Origin: Mangifera indica
Taxonomy: Eukaryota > Streptophyta > Magnoliopsida > Sapindales > Anacardiaceae
Direction: 5' to 3'
Assembly: GCF_011075055.1 (NCBI RefSeq)
Contig: NC_058153.1
Span: 3,658,001-3,722,000 of the forward strand
DNA: 64,000 bases
Part shown: positions 1-13,800 of the stretch, piece after piece
Layout: every line of letters begins with the position of its first letter
How positions within the stretch are numbered: the first letter of the stretch is position 1
Position numbers and translations under genes: made by a program
Notes under the pieces: model-generated
What the model was told of the DNA's origin: nothing
The model's input: the letters and a program-made list of their open reading frames with translations, nothing else
Databases searched by the model: none

Positions 1-3000
1 AATATAGCCAATTTAGGTGGAAGAAACTTTATTTTATCTTTTCAACACATAAAATTCAACCCATCAAATCGTTCTTACTTGTACATATTTTGACATCATC
101 TTTATAAGATTGAATTCGAACTAAATTTGTTTGAGTTTGAAAGTTGATTCTGTTTGATTTGAATTTGTTTATTTTGAATATGAACTGAATTTGATTTAAG
201 ATATTCGACTCATTTTAAAACCAAACCAAACTTGAATTAAGAGAGTTAGATTTTGTTTGACTTGTGAGCTAGATAGATGGTTCGATTCAATTTGAACTTG
301 GTTTGTAGCTTGATTCAAATTTTTTAAATAATATCATTTTGTCAATGAGTCACGGATTAAAACTACAAATCTAAATCATATATCCGAATCATGAATTTGA
401 ATCAAATTCAAACTGAACTCAAATCACTTTTAATATTGGCTTGACAAATTTGAATTAAATTAGTTTTCATTCGAGCAAACTCGAGCTAAGAAGTGTTTAA
501 ACTCGATTTAGTTTGTATTCACCCTTACATCTTCAAATCCATTGTACTATAATACCACTTTAAGAAGATTGTTGGAAATTTGATAGGGGGATTGAACTTC
601 GAGGTGTTCAGCACTTTCCTTCAAATGATATTCGCTCCCTATTTATTGTTTTTGGGATAATAAAAATTCACTTCATCATATAACAAAGTTTTAGAAATCT
701 GCCGTTCGCAAACATGAAAGATTTCTTAGAGAAAATTAATCCAACGTAAAGTGTTTCAAGTAGGAGAAGTCAAGTACATCAAGTATACCAGAAGTGTATA
801 ATTTAATGTTCCACAAAAATGCCAAGACAATATGGAAATGACACTTATATTGTTTCAAATGAAACATAGATTTGGTCGTTTAGTGTTCTACTAATAAAAA
901 CTTGGTCATGGAACGTTTGTTCCATGAATAGAACATTTGTTTTATATGATTGAAGTCAAGAACAAGCTTTTATGTTTATTCCTTTATCTTGAAGTGCTTA
1001 TTCCTTTAACTTGGAATCCCATACCTACTTCAAGTATCAAAACTTTTATATATTCCCATTTAAATTGATAATCGTTTATTCTTATTTTAATGTATGATTT
1101 TATTAAAATTACAAAACTACCATTAAATCGAACAGTAATTTCATCATGTCATGAACTTAACACAAGAATGATTACAATCTTCCAATCAATTTATGCAAAA
1201 TAACTAAATCCCTTTTTCATTGTCATGTCTTCAACATACGACAAACTCCTAAATCTCATTCAGATTGAATATATTAACTCTAAAAGCACTACCATTACCT
1301 CTTGCATTTCTCATCTCTATGTAACATTTCATGCGAATCCACCACATAACCAATCAAAAACTCAAGTTTGCAACCAATTTTACTATGAATAAAACTGTAC
1401 GTACAAACAGATTATAATTAGATGATATGATTGTTTATTTTTTTCTCGCTTCTAAATCATTCATTCACATACAAACATATCAGGTTGTACACAAAAATTT
1501 GTACAATTTAGTTGTGTATGTAATAATTTGTATTTTATATATAAAGAATATAAGTATATAATCTTTAAGGATATAGAAAAGTCACTGGTATCATTAGATT
1601 TTTAATCTAAGATTTATATTAAAAGCAATCCTGAATCATTAGTCATTTGGGAAAATGATACTTCTGTCCTGATGATAACTTCATTTCTATATTTTTAATG
1701 TACAAAATCATTCAACTGAATCAACCTAAAAGAATGGTATACTTGATGCAAATCATACATGATTCATTGGAAGAACAAATAATAATAATAATTTCAAGTT
1801 TGAGGTAGAAAAGGAAATCAATTTGTAAAAGGAAGTGAGATTGGATCATGTGGGGGAATGAATAGTTGAATGATAATTGAGTTTCTAAATAGATTTTATT
1901 GGTTGAAATGGGTGTAACTTCGAGGATTTGATAATGACTAAAGATGAAATGGGAGTAGCATATAAGAAAATAAGAAAAACTTTATTTAAGCCAGATTACT
2001 TATTCAAACCTGAATTGTTTATATCAAATAACGAAAATCGAAGATCTCATCATTAATATATTTATATCAAATAATTCAAAATTTTGATCTTATTATAGTG
2101 TTAGAGAATTTCAAACCCAAACATTTTTATTTGGGATTCCAAATCTTTAGACAGGTAAGCTACTCTTTAGAGACTTATCGAATCGGTGTTGGAGATTTTG
2201 AATTGTTGATTTGTTTAAGAAAGAGACAATATGCACAATCATCAAAGGGTGACTGAATTTGCAGCCCACGAGAGGCAAAAAGAGACAGCATGCGGACCAT
2301 TCCCCTTTTTTTTTGGGGGGAAGCCAATCCACCATATCATACAATAATAGAGTCACTATGAACAGCCTTTTTGATTTGACTATACAGTGCCTTAAAACAG
2401 ACATCCTTTAGCATCAAAATCAATCCAGGGCAATTCAAGCTCACCAATTTTTGGCTTCTTCCTTCATTTCCTACAAACGTTTCATGTCTATTATTAAGCC
2501 ATGGTGGACCCTTTTTGCTGCCCATTTCCTCCCAATATTTTAAAGTTTTACAGAGAATACAATCATACCCGTGTGTAAGTGTAACTAGACAGAAAATTGT
2601 CTGTCTCTTGCACACAGTGACAGAGGAAGAAGATGGTTTTGGTTTGGCAGAAAAATCTAGTAGTACCAAGTGGAGAGGCTGCTGCTAAATTGACTGTCTT
2701 TTCTGTATGTCTCCTTTGTAATGCATATAAACATGGAAAGGAATGGGATTGGGACCTGTCATTGTGAGTTGGTCCCATTAGATGATCATAAAATCAAAAG
2801 AAAACCCATAATAAGTAGTTTGAGTAACAAAACAGACAAATTTTAAATATAAGAAAAAAGATTCATATCCCACTGTCAATAATTCAAAATCAAACTCTTG
2901 ACAGTATCAGATAACACTTAACATGTAAATTCAGCTCCCAAAGTATTTATTATGCAAACAATACTATGCATTAAGTAGTTTATATGTTGCCCAAAACATA

Positions 3001-3650
3001 GTTTCAATGACAATAGAGGGGTTTCATATATAAAAGGATATAGATTCCGATTCCTTCCGGAGTTGGTCACTGGATTCAAGGTTTTTCATGCTCAGGTGTC
3101 AAGACAGAACAATGGGTTGTTTGGATTTTTTGGAGCAAATTGTTATGGGCAGAAGCTAGAGAACTCCGGGTATACCGGATCCTGTCCTTTGAGACAAGCG
3201 AAACTTTAGAGGGGGAGGATCCATGAACAGTTTTCTTCTTCTTCTTTACTTCAATCTACCTTTCATTACATTTAATCAGTGATCATAACCAACCCTTTAG
3301 TTGTTTTTGCTTTAAAATTACCCCATATAAATTAAAATACAAAAAGGGGAATCTAAAGCTCACAAGTTACTAACAAGAGAATACCAATATAAATTTAAAA
3401 GAAGCTTTTTTTACTTCGTGCAATACATCTAAAATGGGTCCCCATCCATCTCTTTCATTCATCCTTCCCTGGTCTTGTTTTTTTACTTTTCATTTTTGCT
3501 TTCATTGTCACTTTATATAAAGTAAAAGAAAGATTTTTTAGATGGGAAATAAGAAAGAAAGATATCAGCAAAATAGGTGTTAAAAATAATAAAAATATTG
3601 ATCATGATAATAATAATAATAATAATAAAGCAAGCTGCTAATAAAGTATC
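1..3650. other. AT-rich intergenic region downstream of PAO5; no gene recognised
   Basis: No open frame here resembles a known family. Positions 120-520 are rich in variants of TTTGAATT/GAATTTGA, which look like decayed repeat sequence. Positions about 2200-2800 are less AT-rich and hold overlapping short minus-strand frames with no domain I recognise. At 3055-3180 there are small inverted repeats (CCGGAGTT near 3057 against AACTCCGG near 3162, and the palindrome TCCGGGTATACCGGA near 3165). A (TAA)n microsatellite lies at about 3607-3628, just before the PAO5 stop codon, probably in or near its 3' untranslated region. Confidence 0.5.
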
Positions 3651-5333
3651 CTAAATCTCCTCACAGTGGTAATGTTGTAGAAGCCTATTGGCTTCTCTAA
3701 GGCCACTAAAATAGGCACCATGAGTTGTAGAATAATGGGTTCTGTGAGTTGCCTCTCCTGCAAAGAGAATTTGCAGTGGAGGAACAAACCCAGTAGACTC
3801 ACAGCTGCTGCAAATATTTTCTGGCAATGGTTTAGCTATGGTGTCTAAATCTTCACCACTCGAGCCAACTGCAACATAACTATATGATCCCAAGAATAAA
3901 GGGTCATTGCCCCATTTGGTCCTCAAAACTTTCGTGAATTTCACTTCAGTGTTTTCCACATGATTCCCATTGCATAATTTACGTGAATTAGAGTCTTCTT
4001 TCTTGTGGGGTTGAGGCAGAAAGCTGGAGATTGTTGTTGAAACTCCATCTATAATCTCTTCATCAGTCAGTGATTCAAGCTCAAGAGCTTCTTTCCCTAC
4101 AAACCAAGAGCGTAACACATTTGATTTCTTGTAAATTGGGCACATAGAAGCTGTCCTTCTCATCCACCAGGGGATTTTTTCATTTCTCAACTCCGAGTCT
4201 GATCTATGAAATGCCATATGCAGAAATGGGAAGCTGCTGCTGCCTTTGATGACATCATATTCATTTGACGGACTCACTTGAAGAAACAACTTGTTAACAA
4301 CCCCATATCCTAGTCTTGAAATTGCCTCAGTCTTGAAAGATGGAAGAGGGGGGGTAAACTTGAATGTGCCAGAATCTTGGTGAATTCCAGCTTTAAGTAC
4401 CCCCAATGAAACTGTGACAATAACATGATCAGCTAACATGGCAGATCCATCGCAAAAATGTAGCTTTACTGGCCTTAAAGGGTGGCCATTTTCCATCTGT
4501 ATTGACTTGTTCCCTTCCGATTGCCACTCAATGGTGGAAACTTTTCGGCCTAATTGGATCAAACCAGGAGGGAGAACAGAAGCTAGATGTTCAATTATGC
4601 TCATGTAACCTTTAGCAATGGTGATTTCTTCATCTGGGAACATTTGGTACTCACTTTCTGCATTGAAATCTAGGGTGAACAAATCGCCAGCAGAAGTATC
4701 TGCCCTCTGGGTGTCTTCATGCATTGCAAAAATGGCTTCTTCAAGCAACTTTCTACTCCAAGTGCCATACCCTTTGAGCTCCTCTTGATCTTTAACACAA
4801 TCCCAAAAAGATTTAAGCCCTTGTCTGAGAAAAGAGCCAACACTAACTTCACCAAGCCTACTATTGTTTTTACAAATCTTCAAAGCTTTAACAGCAAGAT
4901 TGTAGTAGTCAAATTTCTCACATGTTGAAGGTTGGTCAAGCTTGTGCTGAGCAAAATTTAAGAGGCTATTAAAAAGAGTGGAAACAGGGTCAAAAACGGA
5001 TGGATTAAGCTCAAAACCTCCTTCAGCTACCTTTTTTGTTTCTGCAGAGAAACCATCCATGTGCTCCCATGGCTGTTGAGACTCAAGTGAATGGATTTCC
5101 TGAGAAATTTTATAAATTGGGCTGCCTCCAATGCCATGAATCCATGTTGCACCCATCTCAATTCTGTCACCACAGAACTCTGAAGTGTTGATTCTGCCGC
5201 CAATTCTTGCTCCACCTTCAACAACACATAGCTCAAACAAGTCTTTTGAGCTTGCACAAGTGTAAAGTTTATTAGCAGCAGTAAGCCCAGCCATTCCAGC
5301 CCCAATTATCACAATTCTTGGCTTCTTCCCCAT
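3651..5333 (-). CDS. PAO5: Polyamine oxidase, PAO5-like (intronless, FAD-dependent)
   Basis: A single uninterrupted frame of 560 residues encodes a flavin amine oxidase. The N-terminus carries the dinucleotide-binding motif GAGMAG (residues 11-16), followed by the ARIGGRI and GATWIHGIGG motifs of the family. GVVNKLFL in the middle holds the lysine expected near the flavin. The C-terminus has the second FAD motif, LFAGEATHRTHYSTTHGAY. Plant PAO5 enzymes back-convert thermospermine or spermine to spermidine; Arabidopsis PAO5 is cytosolic, somewhat shorter, and also intronless. No signal peptide or peroxisomal C-terminal tripeptide is seen (it ends HCEEI), which fits a cytosolic enzyme. The frame stays open 28 codons upstream to an ATG at 5417, but that stretch is Phe/Cys-rich, lies only about 40 bases from a TATA box at 5456-5462, and is unlike the family, so I chose the MGKK start. 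Product class is firm; exact substrate is inferred. Confidence 0.93.
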   Translation of the reverse strand: MGKKPRIVIIGAGMAGLTAANKLYTCASSKDLFELCVVEGGARIGGRINTSEFCGDRIEMGATWIHGIGGSPIYKISQEIHSLESQQPWEHMDGFSAETKKVAEGGFELNPSVFDPVSTLFNSLLNFAQHKLDQPSTCEKFDYYNLAVKALKICKNNSRLGEVSVGSFLRQGLKSFWDCVKDQEELKGYGTWSRKLLEEAIFAMHEDTQRADTSAGDLFTLDFNAESEYQMFPDEEITIAKGYMSIIEHLASVLPPGLIQLGRKVSTIEWQSEGNKSIQMENGHPLRPVKLHFCDGSAMLADHVIVTVSLGVLKAGIHQDSGTFKFTPPLPSFKTEAISRLGYGVVNKLFLQVSPSNEYDVIKGSSSFPFLHMAFHRSDSELRNEKIPWWMRRTASMCPIYKKSNVLRSWFVGKEALELESLTDEEIIDGVSTTISSFLPQPHKKEDSNSRKLCNGNHVENTEVKFTKVLRTKWGNDPLFLGSYSYVAVGSSGEDLDTIAKPLPENICSSCESTGFVPPLQILFAGEATHRTHYSTTHGAYFSGLREANRLLQHYHCEEI

Positions 5334-5455
5334 TACTGATCCGAATTTCCCAGCTTCACTATCACAAAAATGCAAACACACAGGAAACAAAACAAAAAAA
5401 CAGAAGAAGAATATCAAAAAGTGTGAGATGAGTTGAGTTGAGAAAATAATGAGGA

Positions 5456-5462
5456 ATTTATA
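5456..5462 (-). promoter_or_regulatory. TATA box of the PAO5-like gene
   Basis: On the minus strand the sequence reads TATAAAT, 123 bases upstream of the chosen ATG at 5333. A start of transcription about 30 bases downstream would give a leader of about 95 bases rich in CT and TCA. This placement puts the upstream in-frame ATG (5417) within a few bases of the predicted cap site, which argues against its use. Confidence 0.6.
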
Positions 5463-5469
5463 AGGGGAA

Positions 5470-8400
5470 GTATCTGTGTTTAGCTTCTTTAGACTCTTCT
5501 TTTACATAATTTATTCATCTAAATAAAGACACCACCCTACTTTTCTTCAACTATACACTAAGCTAGTAATTTTTCCTTTTTAATAATAAATAACACCATC
5601 TACTAGTCTTTCTCAAGTCTCAACCTCCACTGCCATTTATATCAACAAAAAATCAGAGTGTGAAGGTAAGTAATTAATAGGTAAAAGTGAAGAAATGTTA
5701 GTGAAGGCAACAGAAATTATGGTCTCTCAGAGAGGACAATAAAAGGTTGACAGTGCCTTTCACCTACCTCACATGTACATTGGCTTAAAGACGGCCCACT
5801 AACTCTGCAATTCATTGGTCTTCATCAGCTGATAGCCAGTCCTCCAATTGTTCATCATGACTTAATCATAATATACATATATATATATATTCCAATTACT
5901 TCTTCTCCAGCTTCAGTCAACTGGTTTCATATCTGCAGAAGCATCTTTTATATTTATTGAAGATGCAGTCTGCTTGCCCCTATCATGTGCATAATTATCA
6001 ATTAATATGTAATTGGCAAGAGCCAAGTTAATTTGATTTAAACAGTAAAATTAGATCAAATTATTCGAAAAATATTGTTTGATTTAATTTAATTTATAAA
6101 ATAATTTAATTTGAATTGATAAATTTTAGAAAAATAATTTATGATTTGAGTTGTGGTTTGAGGTTTTTCAAACCAAACTAAACCTTATTTTTTATATAAA
6201 ATCATATTTGACATAATTTTTTAATAAATATTTAAGTATATAATTTTTTTATATTTATTTTGTCATTTATTAAATGTTTATATTTCATATTTGGTCAAAA
6301 GACTTATTTCCGCTTAAGCTTTAGTCTATCCCCAAATTTTTATCCATTAGGTTAAAAAAACACAATTATTTATCGGTCAACTGCTAAGTTTAATAAAATC
6401 TATTAAATCTAAAGATATAATAAAAAAAATATTTTATCTTTATTTTTTACTTTAATTTTAAAAATTTATAATTTTTCTAACATAAATTTTAAAAAGTTAA
6501 ATTTTATTTTAAGGTTTTAATCTTTTCCTTTATTCATTTTCTGATCAATTTTTCTATCTCTGATCATTGTCGTTTTCTCTTTCGATGTTTATCCTTCCCG
6601 TGCACTATGAATCCGACCACACCTAATAATTACGGTGTGGGTTAAAAAATCATTGTTTGACTTGATAATTATTTTATTTGCAAGGTTGGATGTGAAATAA
6701 AGAATAGTGTAAGTGGCGATAAGATCCTCATAATATTATTGAATCACTCTCAATATGACCCATCTTATTAATTAAATAATTTTTTTTTTTAATAATTAAA
6801 GTCCTTAACAAAGATTTATAGCATTTTTTTTTACAATATCCAAAGCCAGAACTTTCTTCTAAATCTTTATTAAAGGGAGTGCAGATATGTGAATGTGATA
6901 TCTAAGATTAAACAATTTAAGATATTTCTCTGCTGGGTAACTTTGATTTGAAGTGTTTAGATTTCAGATAAAACAAATTTAACTTTATTTGTTTACTTTG
7001 TGGTAAATAAGTTTGAATGATAGAGTAGTAGATGACTTGACTTATCGGTTGATTATTTGTGATTAAGAAAAGAATCACAGTCAAATGGCTAATAATTCAG
7101 GGTAGGTGGTTAAAGGATTTTGAATTAAAAATAAAATAATTATTTAAATATATGATAATATATATAATTATACATAAAAAATATATATATATAGTATTAT
7201 TTAAAAAAATATAATAAATATGTCATTATTTTAAAAAATATCATTAATACTTATAAAAATTTAAAATTTTTTATATATACTTCTATTATATCATCAATGA
7301 TATATTTATTATATTATATTAATTATGATATATCTCATAATATGTATAATTTTTTATCTGTATTATATTATATAATAGGATATGTATTGTATATTGTAAA
7401 ATATTAATAACTGTGAATATGAGTTTTAAGTCTTTTTTGACATTTAATGAGTAATTTAAGTAATAAAAGAAAAATTTTATATATAAAAAAATATAATTTA
7501 AATTTATTATAATAATATATCAAGATTAAAATTTTAATTTATCTGATTTAAAATTAATTATTAATTTTAAAATTTATTTTATTTAACATGATTGATTCTG
7601 ACACGTTGATAAGTCCAATATGTGATAATTCAATTTCAAAATGATTGCCAGTAAAAACAAAAAAGAAAAAAGCTTTATGATGATATGAGATGAGAAGGAG
7701 TTGTTGGGTTGTCAAAGTTATAAATATTAATAATAATAAGTCAAAGTGTGGAGCTGATGAAGTAAATATCAATTACTCCACATCATCTCTTGGTGACCAA
7801 AATTTTCTTGAGACATGAATCATGAACATTGGATCACGTGTCCTAAGTTCAGCAGTTTTCACATGAGCCAAACAAATCAAGCAAGATGTCAGTGATAAAA
7901 ATAGTAAGGGGGAAAGATTCTAAAGGTAACCCTAGATAAATTGATAGGATGATAAAATAAGAAATTTTATATATAAAAAATTATGAGTTAAATTTTTTTT
8001 TATGATTTATTAAAATTAAATTTTTAATTTATCTAATTCAGTGATTATAAAGTTTATTTTATTTGATATGGGTATTTCGATCTTAAAAATAATAATCTGA
8101 CTCAAACGAAATTCTTTGTCATTAAAAAAAAAGAAAGAGATTCTAAAGGTAAGAGAAGTAGTTTAAATTCTCCTTCAACCATTTTAATATTAAATTTTTG
8201 ATTTATATATCGTAAAATTAATTCTAAATTTGAAGATATTATTATTTAAAAAAATAATATTAATAGACTTAACTAAATTAAATAAAGAAAGTTGTCTCCA
8301 TATGGTTTACCATATAAACATGCCACCATGCCACATCACTTTATCATGTTTTTTCAAAGTTCTTGATGTTTTTCACTCTATCATCTTCTTTCCATAGTAC

Positions 8401-10819
8401 TTTATCATTTTTCTCTTTTTCATCTAATCTCTTTCTTTTCTTGGATCGTTTGTTAATCTATTTTACTTCTATATTTTAACTTTGTTTTCCTCTTCATGAT
8501 TCAAATGCTTTCGTCTCTCATCATTATCAAAAAAGCGGCCCCTCCAAATAAGATTTATTCACTTAAAAAAAAAATCAAATAAATTAAACACCTAAAAACA
8601 ACAAACTCCCAACAGTCACTTATTATGAATCCCCAAAATGACTATTTAATTACCATGGAATGTACATGATTAGAAAAAGACTTGCCAACAAAAAAAAAAA
8701 AAAGGTTTAGAAAAAGGCTAATTCAACAATATTTAAGATAAAAGGAATAAAAGTTAAATTGATTAGATGTAGAATTTTAACTTTTAAGTAGAACAAAGGG
8801 TGATAACCACCTTTTATAGATGTGATCAGAATGACAGAAAGGGAGATAAAGTAGTAGTAATAGATTGGAATGGAATGCAATGTCAGGTGTTATGATTGGT
8901 AGGACGAAATAAAATATTATTTTATTTATATAAGATAAAAATTATTAAATATAATTATTCTAAAATATTTTTTATATTATTTGTTATGTTAATTAAAAAT
9001 AAATGTTATTTTTTTAAATTAGTAAATAATGGTAAAATTATAAAAAAATCAATTAAAATTATCTTATTAATCTTCTAATAATACAAAATTATCAAAAATT
9101 TTTATTATTCGATAAAACAAATAAAATGATATTTATAATAAACGGTTGATTATCATAATAATTTTTAATGTTATGAATCAATGGCATATTATTATTAATC
9201 TCCAAAATAATAATTTAATTACCATGGGATTAATAATAAGTTTAGAAAAAGGCTGATTTGACCATATTGAGATGATGGGAGTAAAAGTGAATTGATTAGA
9301 TGTAGAATTTTAACCTTGTAGAATAAAGGGTAATCACCACCTTTCATAGATGTGAGAATGACAGGAGGTGAGCAAAAGTTGTAGTAAAAGATTGGAATGA
9401 AATGGAAAGGAATGGTTGTTGGGATGGGGTTTCACTTTTCTTTTTGACTTTATTTTTTCCCGAATGTTAAAATTGTAAGGAGATGGGCATAGTGTTTCTG
9501 ATAAGTTTTTTTTAAAGTAAAAAAAGAAAAAATCTCATTTAAATTAAATTTTTATTTTTGAAACTGAATCAATTACACTGAACATGTTAAATCTCAAATA
9601 TAATAACTGATTTTATAATAATTAAATTACATAAATTTAAAGTCTTATTTTAATATATTATTAGAAAAATTCGAATCCAAACTCTCCCATTTTGAGAACG
9701 CAGCCTCTCACAGGCCTATGAAAAGTAAGTTTGTGTTCGCTGTTTGAAGTACTTTTAGATGATGATGATTTGAGGGTAGTGGGAAAAAGGAATTAACCCA
9801 TGTGGGTGTGGTGATTTGAGGGCAGTGGGAAAAAGAATTTATCCATGTGGGCTTGGTCAGCAAAGAGCGGGAGGGCCCCCTACTAGCCATATGGGATTGG
9901 GGTATCTGTTCTTGCCTCTTGAGCCACAAAAAAATTTGTCTTCTTCTTGCCCACTTTTTTTTCCAAGGCAAGGAAAACCAATTTTGCAACTTTTTTTTTT
10001 TATAATATCTTTTTAACCCTTACAACTTAAAAAACAATAATTTTTCATTAGATCTCCAATTTTTTTCATCAATTTCAATTACAAAAGAACATTTAAGTTA
10101 TTTTTCTTATTTAATTTTAAATCTTAATTATAATTATACTGATTATTATTTTTCTTTCTTTTTTCTTCTCATTGTTTATCTCATCTTTCCCACTACCCGC
10201 ATAAACTCCCCCCCACCACTAGCAATATACCAAGCTCTTCCACCCTTTAATCATCCCCTATTGCATCTCCTGCTGGCACACAATGTGATCAACCTTTAGG
10301 TCAATGATAGATTGGAAAAGCTCAAAAAGAGTAAGAGCTTTGTGACCTTTCAAACTATGACTTTCTTAGCCTGTTAGCCTCCATGTCGAGATCTTCACTC
10401 ATCATCTTACCAAATTTTCTGTTGAAACGATTCGATTGTCACCACTCACTAGTTTGGGGAACAAAAAGAAGAAACAAAATGACACCCTCGTTGCAGTAAT
10501 CTTTGACTTCAACTATTGCCAACAAAGTTAAGCTGTTGGGGTAAATTTAGTGAAGAAGAAAGGTGGTGACTCGATGAGTCAAATGACTAGACATGTCGAG
10601 CAACCAATATTTTGATAAAATATCAATGGGTTATTATCGGAAAACATAGAAGTCATCCCATTCACCCCAACACAACCAATTGAGGAAAGCATATGAACTC
10701 AAAACCTGCAATATTTTCTATATATCTGAATTTTGGCAACCAACCTTGAATCACTTGGACTCTAAAAACAGTACCTACAAGTCATTTTTTCAGATACTAC
10801 TAGTGACAATCATAATCTT
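5470..10819. other. Long AT-rich intergenic region between PAO5 and FVE/MSI4
   Basis: I see no gene in this 5.3 kb. It contains a short TA run at about 5876-5891, a fragment at about 6296-6620 resembling one end of the short element found complete at 19.3 kb, many AT-only stretches (7100-7560, 8890-9170), and a two-copy direct repeat described separately. Around 9730-9850 a short direct repeat of the type GGGCAGTGGGAAAAAG with CCCATGTGGG occurs two to three times. Positions 10,020-10,800 hold nothing recognisable apart from the probable 3' end of the FVE/MSI4 transcript. Confidence 0.5.
8632..9420. repeat. Local direct duplication interrupted by AT-rich spacer
   Basis: Two related segments of about 230-260 bases (about 8632-8890 and 9195-9420) share an ordered series of landmarks: CCCAAAAT/CCAAAATA, TTTAATTACCATGG, TTTAGAAAAAGGCT, TTGATTAGATGTAGAATTTTAAC, and AGGGT(G)ATAACCACCTTT. 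They are separated by an AT-rich stretch with no counterpart. The order and spacing support a diverged tandem duplication or two copies of one short repeat. No coding capacity is seen. Confidence 0.6.
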
Positions 10820-13800
10820 TCAGGGCTTAGAAGCACATGAGATTACATGAGACTTAAATTTCTCAAGCTCTGCTAAAACCTCCTCTTCTGGCCTATATAT
10901 CAGATCGCTCATGCGCCATATCTGCATAACCATGATGGCGTTAACTTATGGATTACCACTTATTATATCATATTTCTTTTCAAATCAACGATTAAGCAAT
11001 CGAAGCGTAGAAGCATAGGAAAACGAAAAAAGGACCAAAACGACGAAAAGAAAGAAACAAGTCAGTGGGGAAGGGAAAGGGGCATGCAAAGCCAAACATT
11101 ATAATTTATTTCAAAATTTAATCTCACACTCGTGACTACCATACCAAAGTAAAAGTAAAAGAGAAACACATCCAATCATGGTAGTGTCTTTGTCCTCTCT
11201 GAATCTTACTGGAAAGAATAGAAACTTCAGAAAAAAGCCTATTCAGCTACTTCAACTTTGTGATGGCATAAAAAAGAGCAGCATACTTTATAACTAGATG
11301 CTTAAGCACCATTCTAGCAGAACCATTCATTCAATGAATTTATAATATTTTCACTAGACTAGTCTATGAAAAGTTATCCTTTTAACCACTTCTTGAAAAT
11401 TTCCCCTACGGTAATTATTACTTGACTATCTTTTACCTAAATTATTACTCGTAAGTTCTGTTGCAAGATAACCTTATTCCTTTCAGTTTTATTCCCAAAC
11501 AGGCAAAAAAGAGTGAAAGAAAAAATTCACAAAGAGAAAGTAGATGATACCTGCAATGTGCCCCCTCCACCTGTTGTATCACAGTCATCAGAGACACTAA
11601 CAACAGTCCATGGATCAGATGCATTCCAATGGAAATCAACAACTTTGTCTCTGCATGAAAACAAAAACTTCAATAAGAGAAAATCACGAGCAAAATTTCA
11701 ACAGATAAAAAAATAGTTAAAACATTAAAGAAATACAATATTAACAAAAGAATCATTTATGCTGGATAATTTTTCTTAAGGACAACTAAGAATGTGGGCT
11801 CAAACACTATTATTGGGCATTATATAACATCATTTAAGACTAGCCCATTAGAACAAACAAATGTAAGGTTAATGTCGGAAATAGATATTAGGATATCAGC
11901 TCCTTCCTAATTTATCAAGTGTAATTTTCTGGTTTTATTGTGTATGATTCTCCCCATAAAACAAGAATTAGTTTCCTTCAATTAGGATATAATTCCCTAT
12001 TTTGTGAGTTTATAGATACCTATATAAACCATGTCTATTGTAAAAATTTAATCTGAATCATAAGTCTCAGAAATCAGAATTACTCAAAAATCTACTTGCT
12101 AGCATAGCAAAATCTACTTGATTTTATTGTGTAATTAGGATCTAATTTCCTCGCGTATGTGTTTTGATACCAATATAGACCATGTATATTGTACAATTTT
12201 AATCAAAATAATAAGTCTCAGAATTACTAAAAAATCTGCAGTTAGACAACTCATCAAAATGAGGTAGATTGTCAGTTTAGAAGATACACATTTTGTCAAA
12301 CTTAGTTTAAACAATTCAAGATGGCCACAAAGTCTTGCCCATTTCATGCATGAGAAATGAAATAGTAGAAGGGAAGAAAATAAGTGAGCTAGATAAGATG
12401 ACTATACCAACATAACACAAAGTTCAACAGGAAGTTGACGGAATTACATGGGCAAAAGACCATAGAATTAAGGTTTTGATTAGAAAAGGGGGTTCTGGTT
12501 CAAACAAGATAAGTTTCACTATGACAACAGTGGAAAATCAAAACCCATTAACCAATATACCAACAGTAGTAAAAAAGCAATTATGGACCTGTGCCCAGCA
12601 TGCTGGAAAAATAAGCCTGCGGGAGAACTTGGAGACCTTGATCCATGCTCCACTTTTTTACCAACCTGCAGCATATATATAATCTCAGAGAACATGAAAA
12701 TACTATATAAGACAACCAAAAAGCAAATAGTCAAAAGCAATATAAGAAAAGTGAAAGGAAGAGCTTTCTAGAAGTAAGGGGTGAGAAAAGCTTCTTCAGC
12801 TCATGATTTGAAGTGTCAGCTAGAGCTTTAAGCACCATATTGGTGTGACTTTGTTAAAATAAGAGGGTAGAATATACAAAAAGATGTAAAACACAAAAAA
12901 AGAGACAAGCATAAGTTTATTACTAATTTTACATAGCCTTTTCGGTTTGCTACATTTTATTAAACCGCCAAATATATCATTCACATAAGACCCCAAAAAT
13001 AACAAATTACTAGTCAGAAAAAATCCCAGTCATTACCTGTTGAGTTGAATCATACCATGTAAGAGTATGAAGAGCAGCTCTCAGAACAAACTGACTGAGA
13101 CAAACTTCCAAATGAAAATTGCAACTTGGATTTGAGCCTTAAATTAAACTTCAAACCTGTGTCTCAACAGTCTCCTAAGCCCCTGTCTAGGAGAAGCCTT
13201 CTAAATTACACTGGGGACAGCAAAACTTGAACTTGGGTAAATGTGCAGGCGCCCAACTTACCCACACTTCTCATGTCAAACAAGCAACCTAATTTAACTA
13301 AAGGTGAATTTGAAAAATCCCTATCTGATGCATTTGAAACAGTTTTTTTTGTTATGCTATGAAACTCCTGATAAGGAATAAAAACATTCATGGAACTGGC
13401 TCAAAACACTTTTTTTAAGACTTGAACAATCAAGGAAATTCCTATTTAGTCCCTACTGCAGAACACTGATTTAGATTCAGACATTTTCTTTTTCACACAC
13501 TGTCATACAACCTACAAAAATACTTAAAACAACCTGGCATACGATGCATGATTCAACATAGATGCAGAAATATATCAATTGCAAATACAAATCACGTGCT
13601 GACTACAAAAAAAGAAGCTTGAGATTGTTTGAATATTTCACCATTTTTCAAAAATATATGTCCATACTATCTTCTACAAGGAACACTAGACACTGTTTTG
13701 TATGTGGGTATAATTCTTGTATTAGGAGTCATCGTGGGAATGTGATCCCAATCCAATTGTTCCAGAGTTTAATAGATTTGGGCAGGTTATGTGGGTCGTT

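Noticed and set aside
2147..2778. Three overlapping short minus-strand frames downstream of PAO5
   Set aside because: They overlap each other in different frames, have no recognisable motif, and no splice pattern links them.
5334..5417. Upstream ATG of the PAO5-like gene as the true start with a signal peptide
   Set aside because: It lies about 40 bases from a TATA box, so it would be at or before the cap site, and PAO5 enzymes start at the MGKK-type position.
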